Origin: a virus
Length of the DNA stretch: 64,000 nt
Reading direction: 5' to 3' (one strand)
Virus record (IMG/VR): IMGVR_UViG_3300020442_000016
Location: 1 to 64,000 of that record
Shown here: positions 7,667-17,098 of the stretch, piece after piece
How the letters are laid out: each line of letters starts with the position of its first letter
Numbering within the stretch: position 1 is the stretch's first letter
Notes under the pieces: generated by a model
What the model was told of the DNA's origin: nothing
The model's database searches: none
Seen by the model: only the letters and a program-made list of their open reading frames with translations
Position numbers and translations under genes: made by a program

Positions 7667-8139
7667 GCATCTTCAAAGACGTAAAAGATCTTGCTGAAGG
7701 TAAGACCCAATCAAAAGACTGGTATCGTAGTCAACTCTATTACGGTCTGGAGGACTATACTGGCGGGTTTTCGCCAGGTGATATTATCACTTTCAATTAC
7801 AATGCCGCCAACCCTAGAGGGAATTTGCCATGGTATGATAGGTTTCCACTGGTGCAAATAAGTGATTTAGATACTCCAATGGGTCAATTCAGTGGTGGCA
7901 ACGTGCACTATTTAGCACCGAGTGCCCGAAAAGGCATCTGTGAGTCATGGGCAGACGGTGGTCAAGCATATCCTGCCAGATGCCATCATAAATACTTTAT
8001 ATCCAACTGTAGTAATGTAAAAGTCGTCCCGAGGATCGAGTTACGCGATATGACTCCCCTCCCCATTGAGCAATTCGTGTTTAATGTGTTAGGACGATGG
8101 GTTGATGTCCCTTCAAATCACATATGGAGTCGCCTATAA
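7663..8139 (+). CDS. Conserved T4-like structural-cluster protein, unknown function
   Basis: 158 residues. The core reads FSPGDIITFNYNAANP, then LPWYDRFPLVQISDL and GGNVHYLAPSAR. A beta-rich PG-x-I-x-F-x-Y / YD-x-x-P-L-V pattern of this kind is present in proteins of many T4-like phages near tail genes, but I cannot name its function. Three Cys and several His residues lie between 93 and 115 (GICESW, ARCHHKYFISNC), possibly a metal site. It is coupled to gene 4 by an ATGA overlap and abuts the gp54-like gene. Confidence 0.65.
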   Translation: MSIFKDVKDLAEGKTQSKDWYRSQLYYGLEDYTGGFSPGDIITFNYNAANPRGNLPWYDRFPLVQISDLDTPMGQFSGGNVHYLAPSARKGICESWADGGQAYPARCHHKYFISNCSNVKVVPRIELRDMTPLPIEQFVFNVLGRWVDVPSNHIWSRL

Positions 8140-8865
8140 ATGGCATATTCAGAGCCTAATGGTTTTAGGAGGTTTTATGATCTTGTAGCATCTGGTGCCA
8201 AGGAGCCATCGAGGTCTAACCTATTTTCCGTGTTTATCGGGATACCTCCTGTGCTGCGTGCTAACGAAAACTTTGATTTCAAAGAATACCAAGAAACTAT
8301 CAACTATTTCGCGGATTCTGTAACTGTTCCTGGTAGGAGAATTACTACAGGTCAAGTTAGAGACGTTGGTGCAATGCGTCGTTTTGCTACTGACACCGCT
8401 TTTGGAGATGCAGCATTCTCATTCATCCTTACAAAGGACATGTATGCACGCACATTCTTTGAAAGATGGATGAATTACACTGCATCAGACGCAGAAAATC
8501 GTGTTACACTGTATGATCAATATACAACTAACATTATTATAAGTAAGTGGGAGTCTGGGTCAGGTGTTAAATATAAGGACGCTTTGACTGATGCAGAGCT
8601 TCGCTTAAATAGAGTCACTGGTGTATGGCAGATGTATGGGGCATTCCCTTATGACATGTCTGCTATGAATTTGACTAACGGACCCACAGATCTCATCAAG
8701 GTAGATGTTAAATTCTACTATGAGAGATATAGATTTGACACTGTATCAGAGAATATCTCCTTTGATGCAAACAAAGCTGATCGTGTTGTTAACCAATTCT
8801 CCGATGTCGCTAGGACATTGGGTATTCCTATGGCACAGGCAGATGTCGCCAGATATGGCATCTAA
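8140..8865 (+). CDS. 54: Tail tube-like protein, probably gp54 tube initiator
   Basis: 241 residues with a tail-tube fold pattern: SRSNLFSVFIGIPP, FADSVTVPGRRITTGQV, TAFGDAAFSFILTKDM, FFERWMNYTAS, GAFPYDMSAMNLTN and KVDVKFYYERYRF. This is shared by T4 gp19 and gp54. Because it lies beside genes 48, 26 and the hub genes rather than beside a sheath gene, gp54 (which caps the hub with gp48) is the better guess. A TAAATA box overlaps its stop. Confidence 0.65.
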   Translation: MAYSEPNGFRRFYDLVASGAKEPSRSNLFSVFIGIPPVLRANENFDFKEYQETINYFADSVTVPGRRITTGQVRDVGAMRRFATDTAFGDAAFSFILTKDMYARTFFERWMNYTASDAENRVTLYDQYTTNIIISKWESGSGVKYKDALTDAELRLNRVTGVWQMYGAFPYDMSAMNLTNGPTDLIKVDVKFYYERYRFDTVSENISFDANKADRVVNQFSDVARTLGIPMAQADVARYGI

Positions 8866-8868
8866 ATA
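8863..8868 (+). promoter_or_regulatory. Late-promoter-like TAAATA box before gene 26
   Basis: TCTAAATAGA overlaps the stop codon of the gp54-like gene and lies 22 nt upstream of the gp26 start. Confidence 0.45.
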
Positions 8869-8889
8869 GATTTAATAGTATGGAGTATT

Positions 8890-9594
8890 ATGCCTTTACC
8901 TAAGCTTGCAATTCCTGAATATGAATTGACACTTCCGATTACTGGTCAAAAGGTTAATTATAGACCTTTCCTTGTAAAAGAAGAGAAACTACTATATCTT
9001 GCAATGGAATCGCAAGATGAGAAACAGATGGTTAAAGCAGTTAAGACTATCATCAAAAACTGCACAAACCTGAAACAAAAAATTGAGTCACTTGCCACTT
9101 TTGAGATTGAGTATATCTTCCTTCGCATTCGCTCTAAAGCGGTTGCTGAAGTGAGTGAATTCAAAGTCACTTGCCCTGACGATGACACAACAATGGTCGA
9201 AGTTTCTGTGCCTCTAGAGGAAGTTGAGCTCAACATCCCTGAAGGACACAAGCAGAAGATCATGCTCAATGATGATATTGGTATCAAGATGAAGTATCCT
9301 TCACTGGATCTCTTTATCAACCAAAACATGAAAGATGAAGCAGATCTAGATGATATCTTTGATCTTGCTGCGCAGTGTATTGAGGCAGTATATGACACCG
9401 AAGAAATTCACACTGATTTCACGAAAGCAGAAGCAATCGAGTTTCTTGAGAATCTGAATTCTGATCAATTTGCTAAGATTCAGACATTCTTTGAAACTAT
9501 GCCCAAACTGTCTTATACCTTGAATGTCAAGAATCCTAAGACAGGTGTAGATAATGAAATTAAACTTGAGGGACTAGCGGCTTTTTTCGCCTAA
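8890..9594 (+). CDS. 26: gp26-like baseplate hub assembly protein / tail chaperone
   Basis: 234 residues. It matches the T4 baseplate gp26-type family: N-terminal LTLPITGQKVNYRPFLVKEEK, AMESQDEKQMVKAVKTIIKN and a central acidic region, ending LEGLAAFFA. In T4 it acts in hub assembly and is not clearly part of the finished particle. The last codons read GCT TTT TTC GCC TAA, which places a perfect T-TTT-TTC slippery heptamer two codons before the stop. A -1 slip would continue into the next ORF, as in tail-chaperone G/GT genes. Confidence 0.8.
   Translation: MPLPKLAIPEYELTLPITGQKVNYRPFLVKEEKLLYLAMESQDEKQMVKAVKTIIKNCTNLKQKIESLATFEIEYIFLRIRSKAVAEVSEFKVTCPDDDTTMVEVSVPLEEVELNIPEGHKQKIMLNDDIGIKMKYPSLDLFINQNMKDEADLDDIFDLAAQCIEAVYDTEEIHTDFTKAEAIEFLENLNSDQFAKIQTFFETMPKLSYTLNVKNPKTGVDNEIKLEGLAAFFA
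9582..9588 (+). promoter_or_regulatory. Probable -1 ribosomal frameshift site (T TTT TTC)
   Basis: In the gp26 frame the bases are read as T TTT TTC at codons 231-233. After a -1 shift the frame reads CGC CTA AGC CTA ATG and enters the 61-residue ORF at 9600 without a stop, giving a fused product of about 298 residues ending at 9785. Confidence 0.6.
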
Positions 9595-9599
9595 GCCTA

Positions 9600-9785
9600 A
9601 TGCATAATAGTCTTGAAAATTACTACAAGACTAACTTTGCATTAGTGCAGCATCACAAATACAGTCTCACTGAGATTGAAAATTTGATGCCTTGGGAAAG
9701 AGATGTATATGTGAATCTTTTATTGGCTCACCTCGCTGAAGAGGAAAGACGCCAGAAACAAGATCAATCACGAATGTCACTTTAA
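9600..9785 (+). CDS. Small ORF, probable frameshift extension of gp26
   Basis: 61 residues (MHNSLENYYKTNFALVQHHK, then EIENLMPWERDVYVNLLLAH). It lies in the -1 frame relative to gene 26, 5 nt after its stop, and is connected by the slippery heptamer at 9582-9588. A MPWERDVY pattern resembles the C-terminal T domains of tail assembly chaperones. The codons between the slip site and this ATG are open, so the ATG may not be used as an independent start. It ends TAATGG, overlapping the first tape-measure-like gene. In T4 a gene for gp51 follows gene 26, but gp51 is much longer. Confidence 0.7.
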   Translation: MHNSLENYYKTNFALVQHHKYSLTEIENLMPWERDVYVNLLLAHLAEEERRQKQDQSRMSL

Positions 9786-12751
9786 TGGCAGAAGCAACTA
9801 TTAGAAAGTTTGTAAAGATCAAACCAATGACGGGTAAAACCAACTTTGGTCAGTCTTTTAATGCCTTGCGTTTATCTTTCAATAGAATTGGTGGTGGTGT
9901 AGAAGGAATCGGACATAACTTAAAAGAGACTACAACTCTATTAGAATTTCAGACAAAATTCTTTTCTGATAAAGGTAGGGAAGATGTAAAAGAGATTCAG
10001 GATGATGTCAAGAAAGAAGTCTCTTTGTGGTCTAGGGTTAAAACATTTCTCAAGAAGAAGAGAGCAACAAAGAAGAGAAAGGTAGCAGAGCAAGCCTCCG
10101 AGGAAATGGCGAAGGAGGTGCCGAAAGAGGTAGATAAAGGTAAGAAGAAAATGAAGAAACCGATGGGTTTCTTCAGTAAGTTGATGGGATTCTTAGGGAC
10201 CATCTTCAAATACTTTATTGTATTTGGTGCCTTAGACTGGTTAAGTAAGAATGGCGATAAGATCGTAAAGGTTGCCAGACTATTTTGGACGATAGGTAAA
10301 TTCGTCTTCAAATTGACGAGCCTTGCAATAGGCTCAATCATGGATGGACTGACCAATATCTTTGGTCGTGGATTCAATGAGTCAGGTATTAAGAGAGGAT
10401 TCCGCTTTGTTGGTGGAATACTTCAACTCGCTGGAGGCTTGATGGGTCTCCGCTATTTGATGAGACCATGGAAACTTGTCACTGACGCAAGAATGGTCAT
10501 GGGCATGTTCCAGAATTTGGGCAAACAGAATGCCGCCACAGAGCAGCGTCAGCAGGCATTCAAAAACGGGTATATTGATAAAGAAACGGGCAGACCTTAT
10601 ACTAAGCAAGAGTATGAGGCGATGCGTAAAGCCGCCAAGCGTAAAGGTAAGCTTGGTGAGTTTGAAGGTAGATTTAAGAGCACACGCGGTCCACTAGGTA
10701 GAGCTAAGGACAATATAGGTCGTAGAGCTGGCAATATCTACAAAGGTGCCAAGGGCAGAGCGGGTGGTGCCTTTAATAGATTCAAAGGCTCCAAGATGGG
10801 TATGCGCTCTAGTGGAGCGCTGAAGAGAATTGGTGGTGGTAGTGTTAAAGGTGGACTAGCAACTGGTGCATTCGCTGCTGTGGGTGGTATCACTCGCACA
10901 ATGTCAGGTCTTGCATCTGGTGAAGCAGAAGGTAGAGCAGTTGGTGCTGGTGTAGGTCAGGCAGCTGGATCTATTGCTGGTGCAGCAGCAGTCACTGCTA
11001 TCGCACCTTTCCTAGGTCCTTTGGCACCTATGATTGGTAGTGCCATTGGTGGTTTCTTAGGTGAGAAACTTGGTGCCTTTATTGGTGACACTATGCAAGG
11101 CATAGTTGAGCCACTTAAGCAGCTCTTCAGTATTAGTATGGAGGTGATAGGTGCTGCATTCAAACCTCTCTTGGATGAAGCGATGGGCTTCCTCAGTGTA
11201 TTCTTTGAGGTTATTGGTGGTTTAGTTGGATTCTTGCTTGGTGGTGCATTCAAAATTATTGGTGCATTTGTCAAGTTTGTATTTGGCACGGGATTTAAGA
11301 TTATTGGTGAGACAGTTTCTCTTGTTGTAAGGAATGTCAAGAGATTGATGAATCCTGGCAGTGTTGCTGCTGGTATCTTTGACTTCTTTACCTTTAACGC
11401 ATTTGATGTAGATAAAGGTGGTAAAGCTGCAGGTGGTAAGGTTGATGCACCTAAGATGGCTGAGGGTGGGTATGTAAACCTACCTCAAATCACACTCGCA
11501 AAGTTTATTGGCACAGGTATTCTAAAGACCATTAAAACGGTCATGCAGTTGCTTGGACCTTTGGGTGAAGTAATTAGAGCAAATATTTCTGGAGAGCTTG
11601 CTAAGTTAGACGGCATCTTTAATCAATTCTCAGAGGGTGGACCATTTGATGGATCCATAGAGATGCGTGCAAGAGGTGGTGCTGTTAGGAAGAAGCGTCC
11701 TAAACAAGGTACTACCTCCGAAGACAGAATGGCAGGGGGTGAAAAATTTAAGAAACCCAAACCATATGCTAAGGGTGGAAAGATCTTCCTTCACTGGACA
11801 GGTGGCGGATATAACTTCAAATCTAAAGGTCACTACCACAGCATCATTCAGGGTGATGGTAGTGTTTATAAGGCACACCCATATGATCAGAGATCTGGTG
11901 TTGCACATACCTACCTAAGAAACAGTAGTGGTATTGGTATGAGTATCGCTGCTATGGGTGGTAATCCAGATTACTGGAGTGTCCCTGTAAAGGATGTGCA
12001 GGTCGATGCATTGGCAAAAGAAATTGCCAACGTTGGTAAAGCATGGGGATGGAGTCCTAATGATATCAACGTTAAGAATGTGATGACTCATGCTGAGGCA
12101 GCATCTGGTAAAGATGGTCTGTTGCCTAAGAATGATAACTATGGTCCTACAATGTGGGGTGGTGATGGCACACGTTGGGACCTCTTACGTCTGAAGAAAG
12201 GTGGTAAAGACGGTGAGGGTGGTAATATCATCCGTGCTAAGGCACGCGGTTATATGGGTGGTGATTCCACTGTTAGAGAAATTGATGGTACATCCACTTC
12301 CCCTAAAACTGCAGCGACACCTGGTGCAGCAGCTCCGAGTGATAGTTCTGGGACAGATTTACCTGAGACGGAGCAGAAAGAAGAGAAGAAAGACACCATT
12401 GCTACTAGAGTTGAGTCAATCAAAGAAGCAATTAACAAGCTCAAGGAAGCATTTGGTGGTGGATTCTCTGAGTCATTGAATCCTGCTCCACCAGCTCCTG
12501 CTCCTACTAGCACTGCATCTTCTGGTGCTGGTGTCAGTATGAGTGCAACAGACACTGCAGTGAATCAACAGATCACAGCTATGAATGTATTGAAAGAGAA
12601 AGCTCACCAGGTTGAGAAGGAAGAGCTGGAAGAATCTCTTCCAATACCTGTAATGGTCAAAGTACCTGTGGAAATCCCGATAAATAATGGGGGCGGCGTG
12701 TCAAATAGAATCGTCGAAGTTAACACTACAAATGGAATGCTAACTAGGTAA
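9785..12751 (+). CDS. Tape-measure-like tail protein with amidase-type domain
   Basis: 988 residues. The N-terminal third is basic and helical (residues 90-135 rich in K/R), followed by hydrophobic helices around residues 135-240 and 370-530 (Gly/Ala-rich AVGAGVGQAAGSIAGAAAV). A cell-wall module follows at about 660-810: LHWTGGG (H670), AHTYLRN (H708), MTHAEA (H769) and RWDLLRL. This resembles Amidase_2/PGRP zinc amidases that cut N-acetylmuramoyl-L-alanine bonds. The C-terminus is Pro/Ala/Ser-rich, then coiled coil. Long hydrophobic-helix proteins just after a tail chaperone usually set tail length. It is paralogous to the next gene over much of its length. Confidence 0.7.
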   Translation: MAEATIRKFVKIKPMTGKTNFGQSFNALRLSFNRIGGGVEGIGHNLKETTTLLEFQTKFFSDKGREDVKEIQDDVKKEVSLWSRVKTFLKKKRATKKRKVAEQASEEMAKEVPKEVDKGKKKMKKPMGFFSKLMGFLGTIFKYFIVFGALDWLSKNGDKIVKVARLFWTIGKFVFKLTSLAIGSIMDGLTNIFGRGFNESGIKRGFRFVGGILQLAGGLMGLRYLMRPWKLVTDARMVMGMFQNLGKQNAATEQRQQAFKNGYIDKETGRPYTKQEYEAMRKAAKRKGKLGEFEGRFKSTRGPLGRAKDNIGRRAGNIYKGAKGRAGGAFNRFKGSKMGMRSSGALKRIGGGSVKGGLATGAFAAVGGITRTMSGLASGEAEGRAVGAGVGQAAGSIAGAAAVTAIAPFLGPLAPMIGSAIGGFLGEKLGAFIGDTMQGIVEPLKQLFSISMEVIGAAFKPLLDEAMGFLSVFFEVIGGLVGFLLGGAFKIIGAFVKFVFGTGFKIIGETVSLVVRNVKRLMNPGSVAAGIFDFFTFNAFDVDKGGKAAGGKVDAPKMAEGGYVNLPQITLAKFIGTGILKTIKTVMQLLGPLGEVIRANISGELAKLDGIFNQFSEGGPFDGSIEMRARGGAVRKKRPKQGTTSEDRMAGGEKFKKPKPYAKGGKIFLHWTGGGYNFKSKGHYHSIIQGDGSVYKAHPYDQRSGVAHTYLRNSSGIGMSIAAMGGNPDYWSVPVKDVQVDALAKEIANVGKAWGWSPNDINVKNVMTHAEAASGKDGLLPKNDNYGPTMWGGDGTRWDLLRLKKGGKDGEGGNIIRAKARGYMGGDSTVREIDGTSTSPKTAATPGAAAPSDSSGTDLPETEQKEEKKDTIATRVESIKEAINKLKEAFGGGFSESLNPAPPAPAPTSTASSGAGVSMSATDTAVNQQITAMNVLKEKAHQVEKEELEESLPIPVMVKVPVEIPINNGGGVSNRIVEVNTTNGMLTR

Positions 12752-15672
12752 TGGCAGATATCCAGCAACCACAAGTAAAAATACAGAGAGCTCGGCTCTA
12801 TAAGTATGTTTCCTTCAAAGGGAAGTTGACTGGTGCTGCCAAGAAATACACTCCACTCACTGCAGCCAAGAGACTGACAGATGTAGAGAGTGATATGAGT
12901 TTGGGGATGAAGAATCTCCTAGGTGGTGTTAATAGTATTGGTGCAACACTGAATAGTGTAGCTATGACATGCGAGAATATGAATCTCGCTATCAAAGAGA
13001 GTGTTGCAGCTCAAGTAGCGTCAGCTAACAGTATTACAAGAAGCAAAAAGAAAGCTGACACTGATAAGAAAAGATTGCAGCGTAGGAAAGCTGCTGCAGA
13101 TAAGAAGAAAGAGCAGGAGGCAGGCAGAGACAGCGCTGAAGATGAAGTTGAAATGACCTCTAAGGCTCATTTCCTGAATGCCATGGAGAATTTCAAGGCT
13201 GCAGGAAAGAGTGCTCTGAGTGGCATCCTAGGGACTCTAGGTAAGTTGTTTATGTGGATAATGGGTGGATTTATCAAATTCGCCATATTTAATTGGATCA
13301 TTGAAAATCCAGATAAAGTCCAGAAGTTAGCTAAAGGACTGTTTGCGATAGGTAAAACTATCTACAAAGTCACCAGCTTTCTGGTTGGTATGTCATTTGA
13401 TGGCATTACAAAATTCCTTGAGAATCCAATCAGTCTGAAAGGTCTCTTAGGATTTGGGCAATTCCTTATAGGGTTTGTACCTCTGTTAGGTGCATACGCA
13501 TTCCTTAAGAATCCCAAGGCGATGATCTCTGGTCTCGCCAATGTGCTCAAGGGATTGATTACAGGTCTGGGTAACTTGATGAAGGGTGGTAAACTCTTCA
13601 GTAAGATGAAGACCTTTGGTCAGAAGTTTAGACCAGGCACGAGAGCTGGAGCTATCTTGGGCTCTGTTGCAGCTGGCACAGCTGCGGCTTCACTGGTTGC
13701 AGCAGGTGGTGGTAGCACCTCTGAGGTAGTTGGTGCAGGTGTTGGTGCAGGTGCTGGTCAAGCAATCGGTGCTTCTCTGGGTGCAGCAACAGGCATACCT
13801 GGCATGGGTATGGTTGCTGGTGCTGCTGGTGGTTTCCTAGGTGGAAAGATAGGACAGTCTATCGGTGGCATGATGGAGCCACTGGTCACTCCTATTAAAG
13901 AATTCTTTACAATGATGAAGGAGGTGTTTGATGCTGCTATCGCACCTATTAAGGATGGTCTGACTGAATTCTTTGATACTCTGGGAGCAGTGATGGGAGG
14001 ATTCATCGAATTCCTCAAGCCCCATATGCCTATGATCAAGAAGATCGTTGGCACAAGCGTTAAAGTTATATTTGCACCACTGCTATTACTGCTGAAAGGA
14101 TTGACGGCAGTCCTTAAATTCTTTGCACCTAGTGGTAAAGCTGAGAAAGATAAAGAAGTCAAAGGTAAGGCTGCTGGTGGTAAGATAGTCACACCTTCAA
14201 TCAGTCCACCGCCTGGTTTACCTGAGGCGGAAGAAGGTGGCACAATGACCATACCTGGTCAGATTACAGGGTGGTTTAGCCACCAAATGGAAGAAGTCAA
14301 GAAGTTACTGAGTGGATTCGGTGAGCTTCTTATGCTTCCATTCAAAGCAATCGCCAATGGTTTAGCTGGTGCAGTTGGTGATATGGTCGGCAATATTCCT
14401 ATTGTTGGTGGTTTAATCAAAGGCGCTGGTAATTTACTAGGCAACGTATTCGGTTGGAATAAGGGAAGGGCAGCAGGTGGATGGATCCAAGGTCCGAAGT
14501 CAGGTTATCCTGTGTCCCTTGATGGTGGTAGATCTGTATCTTTCATTGGTCATGGCACAGAATGGGTGGGGTATAAAAAGGCGGCTGCTGGTGGTGCCTT
14601 TGTTGTCCCATTTGATACTCCTGCAACTGACAGAAATCATGGACTCACCTCCCTAAGATGGAGAGAGGCCGCGGCGGGTGGTTATCAACTACCACAATTC
14701 TCTGGTGGTGGTGAGTTTGATGCAGTCTTAGATCTCATCGCTAAGTATGAGTCGGGCTCAGGTGGATATGAGGCAATGAATCCAAACACTGTGCTCAAGG
14801 GTGCCACTAAGATGACTATCTCAGAGGTTGCTCGTAAGGCAACTGGTGCAGTGGGTATGTATCAAAACATGCCTGAATTCTTGGTAAGCAGAGCTCGCGC
14901 AGTTGGGCTGAATCCTGCTAGAGCAAAGTATAATAAGGCAAACCAGAGAAAGATCGCTAAGTATCTCATCGGTAAGGGTCAAGCAGGTGTGACTCCTCAG
15001 ATGATGAAGGATGATCCTGATGAGGCAATGATCAGACTGTCTAGAGTCTGGGCTGCAATCCCTGTCCCTAAGGATATGCAGGGGCATACAAAGATGCTCA
15101 AGAAAGGTGAGTCATACTATGCAGGTGTAGGTAGCAATAAAGCACACATCACCCCTGAGATGATGTATAAGGCGATGGCAGCATCTGGTAGTGTCACTGC
15201 AACAGATGCATCCACTGGTGATACGACACCAGCCTATGAGAAGAATCGTCAAAGGAATAATGAGAGTAAGAGCGGCAGCTCAGACAGCTCAGGAGAAGAC
15301 AAGAAAACAGAAGGTAAGTCACCTATTGATAGACTGAAAGAGTCCTTCAATATGCTGAAGGAAGCATTCAGCCCAGACATGGTGAGCTCACTTAAACCTA
15401 GTGCTACTGCTGGATCTACTATTGATAGTAAAGAGCAGGACCGTAAGGAAAATAAGGCAAACGCTATTAAACAGAGAGCTGAAGAAATTCAGGCATATCA
15501 ACAGGCAAGCAGTCAAGCAATCGGTGCAGTGCAGAAACAAGGTGCAGCTGCAGGTGACACAGAGGTCCTGAGTTTCCTACCTGGTAAGGATAAATATGAC
15601 GTAGATGATTTCTTCCAGCCTAAGTTTGGGTTGGTTGCTGATTCCAATACGGAAGCCTTTAACTTGATGTAA
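12751..15672 (+). CDS. Tape-measure-like tail protein with lysozyme-like domain
   Basis: 973 residues, starting in a TAATGG overlap with its paralogue. Shared features with the upstream gene: a charged coiled-coil N-terminus, a helix block with NPDKVQKLAKGLFAIGKTIY-like spacing (residues 150-280), an Ala/Gly block (VVGAGVGAGAGQAIGASLG) and a C-terminal DRLKESFNMLKEAF segment. The cell-wall module differs: residues 655-800 (DLIAKYESGSGGYEAMN with E667, then AVGMYQNMPEF and MIRLSRVWAAIP) look like a lysozyme or transglycosylase fold with a catalytic Glu. It likely cuts glycan strands during DNA entry. Confidence 0.7.
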   Translation: MADIQQPQVKIQRARLYKYVSFKGKLTGAAKKYTPLTAAKRLTDVESDMSLGMKNLLGGVNSIGATLNSVAMTCENMNLAIKESVAAQVASANSITRSKKKADTDKKRLQRRKAAADKKKEQEAGRDSAEDEVEMTSKAHFLNAMENFKAAGKSALSGILGTLGKLFMWIMGGFIKFAIFNWIIENPDKVQKLAKGLFAIGKTIYKVTSFLVGMSFDGITKFLENPISLKGLLGFGQFLIGFVPLLGAYAFLKNPKAMISGLANVLKGLITGLGNLMKGGKLFSKMKTFGQKFRPGTRAGAILGSVAAGTAAASLVAAGGGSTSEVVGAGVGAGAGQAIGASLGAATGIPGMGMVAGAAGGFLGGKIGQSIGGMMEPLVTPIKEFFTMMKEVFDAAIAPIKDGLTEFFDTLGAVMGGFIEFLKPHMPMIKKIVGTSVKVIFAPLLLLLKGLTAVLKFFAPSGKAEKDKEVKGKAAGGKIVTPSISPPPGLPEAEEGGTMTIPGQITGWFSHQMEEVKKLLSGFGELLMLPFKAIANGLAGAVGDMVGNIPIVGGLIKGAGNLLGNVFGWNKGRAAGGWIQGPKSGYPVSLDGGRSVSFIGHGTEWVGYKKAAAGGAFVVPFDTPATDRNHGLTSLRWREAAAGGYQLPQFSGGGEFDAVLDLIAKYESGSGGYEAMNPNTVLKGATKMTISEVARKATGAVGMYQNMPEFLVSRARAVGLNPARAKYNKANQRKIAKYLIGKGQAGVTPQMMKDDPDEAMIRLSRVWAAIPVPKDMQGHTKMLKKGESYYAGVGSNKAHITPEMMYKAMAASGSVTATDASTGDTTPAYEKNRQRNNESKSGSSDSSGEDKKTEGKSPIDRLKESFNMLKEAFSPDMVSSLKPSATAGSTIDSKEQDRKENKANAIKQRAEEIQAYQQASSQAIGAVQKQGAAAGDTEVLSFLPGKDKYDVDDFFQPKFGLVADSNTEAFNLM

Positions 15673-15673
15673 T

Positions 15674-17077
15674 ATGGCAGAGAGAAAGTCAAAACAGTAT
15701 AAACTCAACGAGCTAAGCATCGAGATTCAGCCCGAGATCGATCCTAACGAAAAGATTGATGCCAAGTCACGCCAAAAGGGTGAGAGAGTCTTTGATATGG
15801 CAGCTATTGTAGCGTCATTTAAGTATGTTGAATCTATTGAATCACCTTTCCTAAGATGTGATATCACTGTTGTGGATGCTACTGACTTCAACAAAATGTT
15901 GAGAGGTGGTGAGACTGTTAGTATTAACTTGGTAACAGATTCATCTAAGGATTCTCCACTAAACATTAAGCTCAGAGTGTATAAGATTGGCTCAGTGATC
16001 AAGCGTGAGAGAGCTCAGATGTTTGTTTTGCACTGTGTGTCACCTGAGGCATATAACAACGAGTTAAACAAGGTATTCAATGCATTTGGTCCTGGTGAAG
16101 GATCTAAGAATGTAGACAATATCCCTAGACATATTGTCAAGAAGTATCTCAAAGCAGATAACAAGAAGGCTCGGGAGAAAAACTTCGAGGCACATAGTAA
16201 GCTGAGCTTTATCAGCCCAAACTGGAGACCTACTGACTGTATCGCATACATCGGTGACAAAGTAACCAGACAGAATGGTAAAGGTAATGTATCCACAGCT
16301 CAGTCTGGATATATGTTTTTTGAAAATAAAGATGGATTCCAATTTAGATCCATCGATGGTATGTGTGAAGGTGCTCTGATGGAAGACAGAGATAAGTTTA
16401 AGTATACTTACACACAGCAAGGTGTAGAGGGGACAAGCGGTTTCTATAACATTGAGACAGTGCAATTCCCTGATAAGGCAAACCATATCGAGAAGATGAG
16501 GTATGGTGCATACAAATCTCTAGCGATTGGTATCTCCATTCCTAAGCCCACAGACAGCTCAATGACACAGACAGGTGCTACTTCCGATAAGAAGAGCTCA
16601 CCTGCTGGGACAATCTCTGGACCTAGAGAAATGAAATTTGGTGATCTATTCAAGAGAGCTAGCACCCTTGAAAAAGAGCCACCATATAAAGTTGGTAAGA
16701 TGATGGAAGCATCACCAACCAGAAATAAGATCAGAATTGTGCCTGCATTTAAGAATCAAGCAGGGTTAGGAGATGCTAACAACGGCACCACCACCCATAT
16801 AGATACATTAAACGTTGCAGAATATGCAGCGGCTCGCTACAATTTACTTAAAGCAATCAAATTGGAGGTTGAAGTACCTGGCAATACTGGACTAGGGGCG
16901 GGGCATATTATACAGGTCGCAATCCCTGCCGCTAAGCAAGAAGGTAAGACCGTTAAAGAGGACCTGATCTACAGTGGTCATTATCTAATTGCATCATTAC
17001 AACATATCTACCGAAAGGAAGGTATTACAACTAAGATGACCTTACTAAGGGATTCTATCAAAAAACAAAACTACTAA
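15674..17077 (+). CDS. 27: gp27-like baseplate hub protein
   Basis: 467 residues (T4 gp27 is 391). The start QYKLNELSIEIQPEIDP, AAIVASFKYVESIESPFLRC, the FNKMLRGGETVSINL segment and ERAQMFVLHCVSPEAYNNE are the pattern of gp27/gpD-type hub proteins, which form the trimeric ring holding the spike. The C-terminus (GHIIQVAIPAAKQEG, YLIASLQHIYRKEG) completes the tube-like fold. It sits between the tape-measure-like genes and gp5, its expected partner. Its start is 2 nt after the preceding stop. Confidence 0.7.
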   Translation: MAERKSKQYKLNELSIEIQPEIDPNEKIDAKSRQKGERVFDMAAIVASFKYVESIESPFLRCDITVVDATDFNKMLRGGETVSINLVTDSSKDSPLNIKLRVYKIGSVIKRERAQMFVLHCVSPEAYNNELNKVFNAFGPGEGSKNVDNIPRHIVKKYLKADNKKAREKNFEAHSKLSFISPNWRPTDCIAYIGDKVTRQNGKGNVSTAQSGYMFFENKDGFQFRSIDGMCEGALMEDRDKFKYTYTQQGVEGTSGFYNIETVQFPDKANHIEKMRYGAYKSLAIGISIPKPTDSSMTQTGATSDKKSSPAGTISGPREMKFGDLFKRASTLEKEPPYKVGKMMEASPTRNKIRIVPAFKNQAGLGDANNGTTTHIDTLNVAEYAAARYNLLKAIKLEVEVPGNTGLGAGHIIQVAIPAAKQEGKTVKEDLIYSGHYLIASLQHIYRKEGITTKMTLLRDSIKKQNY

Positions 17078-17098
17078 TCCTATACGCTTCTAACAACA

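Noticed and set aside
13758-14252. Long minus-strand open frame of 164 codons
   Set aside because: It lies wholly inside the second tape-measure-like gene, is made of Ala/Pro/Ser-rich complement of Gly/Ala codons and has no start context; a shadow.
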